From NCBI GenBank assembly GCA_905215445.1, contig CAJMPZ010000053.1, positions 1 to 14,393 of the forward strand: 14,393 nt of DNA, in the 5' to 3' direction. The position numbers and the translations under genes are program-made. This document shows, in pieces, positions 1-6,072 of the stretch. The notes under the pieces are model-generated. The model saw only the letters and a program-made list of their open reading frames with translations, was not told where the DNA came from and made no database searches. This DNA is from an uncultured bacterium (GTDB lineage: Bacteria > Actinomycetota > Coriobacteriia > Coriobacteriales > Coriobacteriaceae). Position 1 is the first letter of the stretch. The number at the start of each line of letters is the position of its first letter.

Positions 1-53
1 TATTTTCCGGTTCGACGAACAGCCGATCGTGTCAAATTTGGGCTAACAGAGCC
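1..53. mobile_element. Probable end of an inserted element at the left window edge
   Basis: The oxidoreductase protein is recognisable from about codon 56 onward (LFCRTGSMVL), but no frame of the first 53 bases gives the family's upstream sequence, and the frame of the gene has a stop at 44-46. Read on the minus strand from position 53, the segment begins GGCTCTGTTAGCCC, which has the look of an insertion sequence terminal repeat. I infer that an element ends here and was inserted into the gene, or that a contig edge falls inside a repeated element. The family is not assigned, the other end lies outside the window, and no target duplication can be checked. Confidence 0.35.
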
Positions 54-55
54 TT

Positions 56-1270
56 TTGTTTTGCCGCACCGGATCCATGGTGCTGGGATTTAGCGACGAG
101 GACCGTGCGCAACTGGAGAAACTGTCCCGCAACGGCCACGCCAACGGCGTGCCCGAACTGTCGATTATCGGCCCCGGGCACATTCACGAGCTGGAACCAC
201 GCGCAAGTGCCAAGGCGACGTGCGCGCTGTGGTGTCCCTCCACTGGCTTTGTGGATCCGTTTGAGGTCGCCATCGCTGCGCTGGAGAACGCCGTCGCCAA
301 CGGCGTGACATTTATGCGGCCTGCGCCGGTGGAAGCGATTGAGGTTGCTGGCGGCGAGGCTACCGACGGGGCTGTGCGCTTTACGCTGGCGACGCCCGCT
401 GGCAACGTGCGCTGCCGCTACCTGATCAACGCCGCGGGCAACGGAGCCGCGGACATCTCGCATATGGCGGGCGCCGAGGAGTTCCATATGGTCTGGCGTC
501 AGGGCAACATCGTGGTGCTGGACAAGGAGCCGCGCACGCTCATGTCGCTCTACCCCGTGCCGACGCCGGTGTCGAAGGGCGTTATCGTGACAGGCACCGT
601 GCACGGCAACACCGTGATCACCGCGACGGCCGCCGTGCGCGAGCCGGGTGACACGCAGACCTATGCAAGCGATGTGAACGCGCTGCTGACCGGCGCGCAC
701 AAGCTAGTGCCCGATCTGGATACGCGACGTGTGGTGCGCGCATTTGCCGGCGGGCGTCCGGTCATTCAGGGAACGAACGACTTCTTTATTGGACAGTCGG
801 CCGTGGTGCCGGGGCTGTTCCAGGCGGCGGGCATTCAGTCGCCGGGCGTGGCAAGCGCGCCGGCCATTGCCGAGCGCATGGAGCTTGTGATGCGTGAGGC
901 GGGCGTGGAGCTGCACGAGCGGGCGGACTGGAACCCAATTCGCCGCGCGCCGGACGACTTTGACCGCGCATCGCTGGCGCGCAAGGAGGAGCTGATCGAG
1001 TCCGATCCCGCGTGGGGACAGATTGTCTGCCGCTGCGAGACGGTGCCCGAGGCTGAGATTGTGGCAGCGATTCGGCGCCAGCCGGGCGCGGTTTCGGTCG
1101 AGGGCGTCAAGCGCCGCTGTCGTGCCGGCATGGGTCGGTGCCAAAGCGGCTTTTGTCAGAGCCGTGTGGTGGCGATTCTGGCGCGCGAGTTGGGCTGCGA
1201 TCCCGGCGAGGTATTACTGGAGGACGCCGGCTCCTGGCTGGTAGAAGGCCCTTTGAAGGGGGTGCGCTAG
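56..1270 (+). CDS. GlpA-like FAD-dependent oxidoreductase with C-terminal [2Fe-2S] domain, 5'-truncated
   Basis: This is the C-terminal five sixths or so of a COG0579/GlpA-type FAD-dependent dehydrogenase, most likely oxidising glycerol-3-phosphate to dihydroxyacetone phosphate. The visible 404 residues (from TTG at 56; ATG at 77 is the next choice) cover the substrate-binding part and the last FAD contact region (AGIQSPGVASAPAIAE). After these comes a BFD-like [2Fe-2S] domain with Cys325 and Cys327 (CRCE) and RAGMGRCQSGFC carrying Cys362 and Cys367; Cys355 is extra. The N-terminal Rossmann segment with GxGxxG, roughly 85-90 residues in relatives, is missing and is replaced by unrelated sequence with an in-frame stop at 44-46. 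The gene is therefore probably non-functional in this arrangement. The stop lies 1 nt before the next start, so the two genes were built to be co-translated. Substrate identity is inferred from the gene neighbourhood; 2-hydroxyglutarate or another 2-hydroxy acid is the alternative. Confidence 0.8.
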   Translation: MFCRTGSMVLGFSDEDRAQLEKLSRNGHANGVPELSIIGPGHIHELEPRASAKATCALWCPSTGFVDPFEVAIAALENAVANGVTFMRPAPVEAIEVAGGEATDGAVRFTLATPAGNVRCRYLINAAGNGAADISHMAGAEEFHMVWRQGNIVVLDKEPRTLMSLYPVPTPVSKGVIVTGTVHGNTVITATAAVREPGDTQTYASDVNALLTGAHKLVPDLDTRRVVRAFAGGRPVIQGTNDFFIGQSAVVPGLFQAAGIQSPGVASAPAIAERMELVMREAGVELHERADWNPIRRAPDDFDRASLARKEELIESDPAWGQIVCRCETVPEAEIVAAIRRQPGAVSVEGVKRRCRAGMGRCQSGFCQSRVVAILARELGCDPGEVLLEDAGSWLVEGPLKGVR

Positions 1271-1271
1271 G

Positions 1272-2630
1272 ATGGCGGAATTCAAATCGAGTGCGATTGA
1301 TTGCGGCGTCGTGGAAGCCGTACAAACGCAAGCCTTCGACGTGGTCGTTATCGGCGGCGGACCTGCCGGCATGGCGGCCGCGCTTGCCGCGCATAAAACA
1401 GGCGCGCGCGTGGCCGTCGTGGAGCGCGAACAGCACCTGGGCGGCATCCTGCGCCAGTGCATCCACCCCGGATTTGGCCTTTCACACTTTAAGCAGGAGC
1501 TCACCGGTCCCGAGTACGCGCAGCGCTTTATCGACCAGGTGCGGGCAACCGACATTGCGCTGTTCCTGAACAGCATGGTGATTGGGATTGATTCAGGCGA
1601 GCCTACGGAAGACGCAGCACTCCACACCGTCACGCTCATGAGCCCCGCCGGCATGCTACAGCTCACCGGACGCGCGGTCGTCCTTGCCATGGGATGCCGC
1701 GAGCGCACCCGCAGCGAGATCAAGATTCCCGGTAGCCGTCCCGCCGGCGTGTTTACGGCCGGCCTGGCGCAGCGATACATCAATATCGAAAATCTCAAAC
1801 CCGGCTCGCGCGCCGTCATTTTGGGTTCGGGCGATATCGGGCTCATCATGGCACGTCGCTGCACGCTCGAGGAGATTTCGGTCGAGGGCGTGTACGAGCT
1901 CATGCCGTACGCCAACGGCCTGCGCCGCAATGTGAAGAACTGCCTGGACGATTTTGGTATTCCGCTGCATCTGTCGACCACGGTCACGCGCGTGATTGGG
2001 CACGACCGTGTGGAGGCCGTCGAGGTGAGTCAGGTCGACGAGCACTTGGCGCCCATTCCGGGTACCGAGCGCATTGTTCCGTGCGACACGTTGCTGCTTT
2101 CGGTGGGCCTGATTCCCGAGAACGAGCTTTCGGTTGCCGCGGGCGTTGAGCTTGACCCGCGCACGCGCGGCGCCGTGGTGAACCAGAGCCTACAGACGGG
2201 CGTGCCGGGTATCTTTGCCTGCGGCAACGTACTGCACGTGCACGACCTGGCCGACAACGTGACGACCGAGTCCGAGAGGGCTGGCGCAACTGCAGCGGCG
2301 TACGCGCTGGGTGGCGGAGCCGAGACGGACACGGTCGCGAACACGGGCTGCGAGCTCACGGTCTCCCCTGCCGGCAACGCGGGATACGCGCTGCCGGGAC
2401 GCATTACGGCTGTGGCACTCACCAAGCTCAACTTCCGCGTGCGCCGGCCAGCCGATGCCGCATGCGTGAGGATCTTGGCCGACGGCGAGGAACTGTTCGC
2501 CGGCAAGGTCCGCGCGTATAAGCCAAGCGTTATGGAAAGCTTCCCGCTGCCGGCAAAGGTCATCAAACAAGCGATCGACCTGGGTGCCAGCGAGATTATC
2601 CTATCTGTCGATCCCGTTGAGGAGGTGTAG
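1272..2630 (+). CDS. FAD/NAD(P)-dependent oxidoreductase, partner of the GlpA-like protein
   Basis: This 452-residue pyridine-nucleotide-disulfide-type flavoprotein probably passes electrons between its GlpA-like neighbour and NAD(P) or a quinone-side acceptor. The FAD-binding motif GGGPAG is at residues 28-33 and ends in a typical acidic strand (VAVVERE). A second dinucleotide fold has GSGDIG at 185-190, and the second FAD signature GIFACGN is at 313-319, followed by HVHDLADNV. No CxxC redox pair of the thioredoxin-reductase type is seen near the flavin, which fits an electron-transfer role. The ATG lies 1 nt after the upstream stop, with a purine-rich GGGGG stretch upstream. The C-terminal 100 residues resemble those of proteins encoded beside DUF1667. 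The three-gene cluster (GlpA-like, this protein, DUF1667) is known in anaerobic Firmicutes and Coriobacteria; the exact electron acceptor is inferred. Confidence 0.85.
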   Translation: MAEFKSSAIDCGVVEAVQTQAFDVVVIGGGPAGMAAALAAHKTGARVAVVEREQHLGGILRQCIHPGFGLSHFKQELTGPEYAQRFIDQVRATDIALFLNSMVIGIDSGEPTEDAALHTVTLMSPAGMLQLTGRAVVLAMGCRERTRSEIKIPGSRPAGVFTAGLAQRYINIENLKPGSRAVILGSGDIGLIMARRCTLEEISVEGVYELMPYANGLRRNVKNCLDDFGIPLHLSTTVTRVIGHDRVEAVEVSQVDEHLAPIPGTERIVPCDTLLLSVGLIPENELSVAAGVELDPRTRGAVVNQSLQTGVPGIFACGNVLHVHDLADNVTTESERAGATAAAYALGGGAETDTVANTGCELTVSPAGNAGYALPGRITAVALTKLNFRVRRPADAACVRILADGEELFAGKVRAYKPSVMESFPLPAKVIKQAIDLGASEIILSVDPVEEV

Positions 2631-2634
2631 AGTC

Positions 2635-3027
2635 ATGAGCGCGAACGCGATCGAGACGCTCAAGTTCAACTGCACCACCTGCCCATCCGAGTGCCTCCTG
2701 ACCGTAGAGGTAGAGCGTGACGCAGACGGCGCCGTGGTAGAGGTGCACTCCGTGACCGGCAACAGCTGCCCGCGCGGTGATAAGTTCGCGCATCAAGAGC
2801 TCACCTGCCCCATGCGCGTGCTCACCACCACCGTGGCCGTATCCGGCGGCGACGAGGCGCTGCTGCCTGTGCGCACGGCCGAAGCCATCCCGCTGGCACT
2901 CCACGCCCAAGCCATGGACCTCATCCGCGGCGTTGTCGTCGAGGCCCCCATCCGCATGGGTAACGTCGTCCTACCCAACCTCCTAGACACCGGTACCGAC
3001 CTCATCGCCAGCATGGACATCGACTAG
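2635..3027 (+). CDS. DUF1667 cysteine-rich small protein
   Basis: A 130-residue protein of the DUF1667 (COG3862) type, encoded as the last gene of the dehydrogenase cluster. Five cysteines stand in a conserved pattern: Cys13, Cys16 and Cys20 (CTTCPSEC), Cys45 (GNSCPRG) and Cys58 (LTCPMR). These could hold a metal or an iron-sulfur cluster, but the ligand is not established. I chose ATG 2635 because a strong GAGGAGG lies 9 nt upstream, inside the end of the preceding gene; an upstream in-frame ATG at 2584 would overlap that gene by 47 nt and has no such site. Its constant pairing with the two flavoproteins suggests an accessory electron-transfer or assembly role, filling a place like that of GlpC in the E. 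coli enzyme. That comparison is inference. Confidence 0.85.
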   Translation: MSANAIETLKFNCTTCPSECLLTVEVERDADGAVVEVHSVTGNSCPRGDKFAHQELTCPMRVLTTTVAVSGGDEALLPVRTAEAIPLALHAQAMDLIRGVVVEAPIRMGNVVLPNLLDTGTDLIASMDID

Positions 3028-3080
3028 CTAATTTGGGACGGGGCTCTTTTAGCTGCTTTTGCAAGGAGTGTCTCTAGGTG

Positions 3081-3111
3081 CCGGCATAAAAGGAACGTCC
3101 CTATGTGCCGG
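3081..3111. repeat. Short REP-like hairpin upstream of the peptidase gene
   Basis: Two 13-nt arms (CCGGCATAAAAGG and CCCTATGTGCCGG) pair across a 5-nt loop with two mismatches and one G-T pair. The element sits 41 nt before the peptidase start and has no T-run. It shares the AAAGG...GTCCCT core with the hairpin at 4245-4275, so both look like members of one extragenic palindrome family. Confidence 0.5.
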
Positions 3112-3152
3112 GCATGGGATACCATGGTGGCAGCCTAGCGAAAGGATGTTTC

Positions 3153-4241
3153 ATGGCACATGTCAATGAACAGCGTGCGGCGCGCGTGCTCGATGCGCTC
3201 GGGGCTCAGCACCCCGGCGCACAGCTGCTCGTAAACGACCCATGGTCGATTTATTACCTGACCGGCTTTTATGCCGATATGTTCGAGCGTTTTTGCGGCG
3301 TGCTGCTCGCGCGCAATGCCGAGCCCGTGATCCTGGTCAACGCGCTGCATCAGCTGCCCGAGTATGACAATGCGCGCGTTGCCTATCACACCGATACTGA
3401 CGTCGTGGCCGACGCCATCATTCGCGAGGTCGATCCGACCAAGCCTCTTGGCATCGACACCGTCATGCGCTCCGGCTTTTTGATGCCGCTCATGGAGCGC
3501 CACGCCGCCAGCGAGTTTTTCCTGGGTGACTTTGCCGTCACCGCCGCGCGCACCCACAAGGATGCCACCGAGCGGGAGCTCATGCGCGTGTCCTCCGCCG
3601 CCAACGACGCCGTGATGGCTGATGCCATCAAACTCGTCCACGAAGGTGTGACTGAGCGCGAAATTGCTGACCAGATGCTCGGCCTGTACCGCAATCACGG
3701 CTGCGAGGGCTTTAGCTTTCCGCCCATCGTGAGCTTTGGCGCCAACGCCGGCGACCCGCACCACGAGCCCGACGGCACCGTGCTCAAGCGCGGCGACGTG
3801 GTGCTGTTCGACATTGGTGGACGCCGCTGCAACTACTGCTCGGACATGACGCGTACATTCTTTTGGGGCGAGCCGGACGAGGAGACGGAGCGCATCTACG
3901 ATATCGTGCGCCGCGCCAACGAGGCCGCCGAGGCGCTCATCGCGCCGGGCGTGCGTATGTGCGACCTGGACCGCGCCGCACGCGACGTTATTGAGGATGC
4001 GGGCTACGGTAAGTACTTTACGCATCGCCTGGGCCACTCGATCGGCCTGCAGGACCATGAGCCGGGCGATGTTTCGCTCGTCAACGAGCAGGTCATAGAG
4101 CCGGGCATGACGTTTTCCATCGAGCCAGGCATCTACCTCCCCGGCCGCACCGGCGTCCGCATCGAGGACCTAGCCCTGGTGACCGAGAACGGCGTCGAGA
4201 TTCTCAACGCCTACCCCCACGACCCAGTCCGCCTAGACTAG
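3153..4241 (+). CDS. M24 family metallopeptidase (Xaa-Pro aminopeptidase/dipeptidase type)
   Basis: A 362-residue cytosolic peptidase of the creatinase/pita-bread fold that probably removes the residue before proline in short peptides. An N-terminal creatinase-like domain spans about residues 1-130; the catalytic domain follows. All five dinuclear metal ligands are visible: Asp220 (FDIGG), Asp231 (SDMTRTF), His295 (GHSIG), Glu324 (SIEPGIY) and Glu338 (RIED). The enzyme should therefore be active. ATG 3153 is chosen because AAAGGA lies 6 nt upstream; an upstream in-frame ATG at 3105 would start inside a hairpin and has no such site. The gene is separated from the DUF1667 gene by 125 nt with a hairpin, so it is probably its own transcription unit. 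Whether it is an aminopeptidase (PepP) or a dipeptidase (PepQ) cannot be settled by eye. Confidence 0.88.
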   Translation: MAHVNEQRAARVLDALGAQHPGAQLLVNDPWSIYYLTGFYADMFERFCGVLLARNAEPVILVNALHQLPEYDNARVAYHTDTDVVADAIIREVDPTKPLGIDTVMRSGFLMPLMERHAASEFFLGDFAVTAARTHKDATERELMRVSSAANDAVMADAIKLVHEGVTEREIADQMLGLYRNHGCEGFSFPPIVSFGANAGDPHHEPDGTVLKRGDVVLFDIGGRRCNYCSDMTRTFFWGEPDEETERIYDIVRRANEAAEALIAPGVRMCDLDRAARDVIEDAGYGKYFTHRLGHSIGLQDHEPGDVSLVNEQVIEPGMTFSIEPGIYLPGRTGVRIEDLALVTENGVEILNAYPHDPVRLD

Positions 4242-4244
4242 ACA

Positions 4245-4275
4245 ATGCGGCAAAGGGGCTGTCCCTTTGCCGCAT
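4245..4275. repeat. 13-bp perfect hairpin just after the peptidase stop
   Basis: Arms ATGCGGCAAAGGG (4245-4257) and CCCTTTGCCGCAT (4263-4275) pair perfectly around the 5-nt loop GCTGT, starting 4 nt after the stop codon. It could act as a transcription end or 3' mRNA stabiliser for the peptidase gene, but no T-run follows on the plus strand, so a repeat of the extragenic palindrome kind fits better. Confidence 0.6.
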
Positions 4276-4287
4276 CACATGAATGCC

Positions 4288-4447
4288 GCCACAAAAACGG
4301 CCCATCTACTACGTTTAACCCGCATGGTTCGACCATACCCGCGTTTTCGCAAAATCCGAAAGCCGTCTACCTGCGGTTTTCATTTCACAATTCTCGGTGT
4401 GGTCAGAGGTATTCGCTAAAACGTAGTAGATAGGCCCATTTCGTGGC
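4288..4447. repeat. 160-bp element with 32-bp imperfect terminal inverted repeats
   Basis: The arms at 4288-4319 and 4416-4447 match at 26 of 32 positions, with a perfect 13-nt core (ATCTACTACGTTT at 4304-4316 and its complement at 4419-4431). The interior holds smaller palindromes: ATGGT-tcg-ACCAT at 4324-4336 and GCG-tttt-CGC at 4341-4350. It is more AT-rich than the genes around it and contains no convincing coding sequence. The size and ends suit a MITE-like mobile repeat, or a structured RNA. It sits between two converging genes, where an insertion would be harmless. No clear target-site duplication is visible. Confidence 0.55.
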
Positions 4448-4449
4448 AA

Positions 4450-4481
4450 GCAGCCCAAATTGGCTGCCCCCGTTGGCGGGG
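4450..4481 (-). terminator. Double hairpin immediately downstream of folC
   Basis: Reading on the minus strand after the folC stop, a CCCCG-ccaa-CGGGG hairpin (4468-4481) is followed by a GCAGCC...GGCTGC hairpin (4450-4467). The position is right for the end of folC transcription. A strong T-run is lacking, so efficiency is uncertain. Confidence 0.4.
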
Positions 4482-5840
4482 TTAGCGGAGCAGGCCGGCT
4501 ACTTCGCCGGCTAGGGTGATGGTGCCGGCGGCAACGAAAGCCTCGCCCGCGGCATCGAAGGCTGCGAGGGCCTCGGACACGCTGGGATACACGCCCGCGA
4601 GCTTATCGGCGTCCATCAGGGCAGCGAGTTCCTCTGCCGGCAAGGCGCGATCGGAATCGGTCTGCGTCACGACCACGCGCGGGAAGGCCGGGACCAGCAC
4701 GTCGACGATACCCGCCACGTCCTTGTCGGCCAGCGCGGCACACAGCAACGTGGGACGATTTTCCACGCACGGATCGATCTCGTCCAGCGCGCTCACAAAG
4801 TTCTCGCAGCTCTGGGGGTTATGGCAAGCATCGATTAGTTTAAGCGGATCGGTCCCCAGCACATCAAAGCGACCCGGTGTGGGGCAACCCATAAGCGACG
4901 CATCCAGCGCATCGTGGTCGAGCTCGCGACCCAAATACCCCTCGCACAGCATAATCGCGCACGCGGCATTCTGCGGCTGATAGGCCGGCTTAACCATGCT
5001 CGTCGTATAGACCGCACGCGGCGTGGTGCAGCTAAACTCAACCGTGTCGCCCACATGCGCCGGCACCTTGGTCGTGGCATGGTTCACCACGAGCGGCACG
5101 ATGCCGCACTCGCGACAACGTGCATCCATCACGCGCTGAACGCTCGCCTCGTGCGTGCCCTCGCCCAGCACAACCAGGCGTCCGGGCTTGATGACCGCAG
5201 CCTTCTCCCCCGCAATCGCCTCGAGCGTATCGCCCAAAATGCGCGTGTGATCGAGCCCGATGCCCGTAATGGCAACGGCAACGGGATCGGTCGCACTCGT
5301 GGCGTCCCAACGTCCGCCCATGCCAACCTCGAGCACGGCAACATCCACCGCGGCCTCGGCAAACACGACAAGCGCGGCAGCCGTCAGCAGGTCAAACGGC
5401 GTGATGGTATAGGCGCGCTCCCCCGCCGCCACACGACGAGCATTCATGCGACGCCCCGCCTCGACGGCGGCGGAAACGCCACGGGCAAACGCCTCATCGC
5501 TCACGACGTGCCCATCGACCTCCATGCGCTCGGGATAGCGCACCAGCTGCGGCGACGTATACAGCGCGGTCTTGAGTCCCTCACCACGAAGAATGGCAGC
5601 CGAAAAACGCGTAGTCGAAGTCTTGCCATTGGTACCGGCAACCTGAATGCAATCGAAATACTCATCCGGACGTTCCAGCTCATCGAGCATATCGACAACC
5701 GTCTCGAGCAGAGGACCAGCATCCCCAGAAATCCGCCCCGTATCAGCAGCCAGCCCAACAGCCTCATCAAACGAAAGCAAATCAAACTCAAAAGGAACGG
5801 TATACAAGCCGGAACGCTTAGGCATTTTTAGAACCGCCAT
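4482..5840 (-). CDS. folC: Bifunctional dihydrofolate synthase/folylpolyglutamate synthase
   Basis: FolC joins glutamate to dihydropteroate and then extends the polyglutamate tail of folates in the cytosol, using ATP. Family features are the Mur-ligase-like P-loop GTNGKTST (residues 69-76), the FolC-specific segment TSPQLVRYPERMEVDG, the EVGMGGRWDATS motif, and a C-terminal domain with DACHNPQS in place of the usual DGAHNP. Its 452 residues are close to family length. The start is uncertain: ATG 5840 has no evident ribosome site, whereas ATG 5825 (MPKRSG) has GGCGG 8 nt upstream and would give 447 residues. It lies 232 nt downstream of valS on the same strand, a frequent pairing in bacteria, but a possible own promoter and a large folded element lie between them. 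Nothing suggests a defect. Confidence 0.92.
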   Translation of the reverse strand: MAVLKMPKRSGLYTVPFEFDLLSFDEAVGLAADTGRISGDAGPLLETVVDMLDELERPDEYFDCIQVAGTNGKTSTTRFSAAILRGEGLKTALYTSPQLVRYPERMEVDGHVVSDEAFARGVSAAVEAGRRMNARRVAAGERAYTITPFDLLTAAALVVFAEAAVDVAVLEVGMGGRWDATSATDPVAVAITGIGLDHTRILGDTLEAIAGEKAAVIKPGRLVVLGEGTHEASVQRVMDARCRECGIVPLVVNHATTKVPAHVGDTVEFSCTTPRAVYTTSMVKPAYQPQNAACAIMLCEGYLGRELDHDALDASLMGCPTPGRFDVLGTDPLKLIDACHNPQSCENFVSALDEIDPCVENRPTLLCAALADKDVAGIVDVLVPAFPRVVVTQTDSDRALPAEELAALMDADKLAGVYPSVSEALAAFDAAGEAFVAAGTITLAGEVAGLLR

Positions 5841-5857
5841 TCATAGAAAAATAAAAC

Positions 5858-5886
5858 AGTATAGGTTGAGGATAGTCAGCGAAAAC
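5858..5886 (-). promoter_or_regulatory. Possible folC promoter
   Basis: On the minus strand a good -10 hexamer TATACT (5863-5858) stands 18 nt before folC ATG 5840. The -35 region falls in the arm of the neighbouring folded element (GTTTTC or TTTTCG, 16-17 nt spacing) and is weak. If used, the leader would be only about 10-25 nt. Confidence 0.35.
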
Positions 5887-5981
5887 GCCTCTGATGAGCC
5901 AAGGTGCCGTGAAACAAGGGCGCATAGGGCTTATGCCCATGCGCCCGAAGTTGAACGGCAGATTGGCCATCAGAGGCGTTT
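5883..5981. other. 99-nt three-tier palindromic structure between valS and folC
   Basis: The outer stem pairs AAACGCCTCTGATG (5883-5896) with 5968-5981 and continues with GCCAA/TTGGC, giving 19 bp broken only by a bulged A at 5897. A middle stem TGCCGT/ACGGCA (5905-5910 with 5955-5960) follows. The inner hairpin is GGGCGCAT (5918-5925) with ATGCGCCC (5939-5946), extended by GGGC-ttat-GCCC. Internal loops separate the tiers. This degree of nesting suggests a folded RNA or a mobile repeat. It does not show the conserved bases of a known folate riboswitch or 6S RNA. The strand is undetermined; the flanking genes would transcribe it on the minus strand. Confidence 0.5.
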
Positions 5982-5996
5982 GCAGCGTCGAGTCAG

Positions 5997-6018
5997 CCGC
6001 CGTTCGTTAGAACGGCGG
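5997..6018. repeat. 9-bp hairpin downstream of valS
   Basis: CCGCCGTTC (5997-6005) pairs perfectly with GAACGGCGG (6010-6018) around a GTTA loop, 55 nt after the valS stop on the minus strand. It could end valS transcription, but neither strand shows a T-run after it. Confidence 0.4.
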
Positions 6019-6072
6019 AATAGGTGTCCGCAGTAGCGAGCAATGCCCCAAACCGCGTCCCCCGAGTAAACC

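Noticed and set aside
71..80. GGATCCATGG (BamHI plus NcoI sites) as a cloning junction
   Set aside because: It encodes the expected family residues G-S-M in frame, so it is natural coding sequence.
2584..2634. Upstream start for the DUF1667 gene
   Set aside because: It overlaps the preceding gene and lacks a ribosome site; ATG 2635 has GAGGAGG.
4245..4433. 62-residue open frame after the peptidase gene
   Set aside because: It runs through two palindromic elements, has no ribosome site and an unlikely composition.
4280..4450. CRISPR array in the repeat-rich convergent gap
   Set aside because: Only one inverted pair is present; there are no regularly spaced direct repeats.
5841..6072. Tetrahydrofolate riboswitch or 6S RNA between valS and folC
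   Set aside because: The conserved bases of the folate riboswitch are not seen, and the structure is too short and too paired for 6S RNA.
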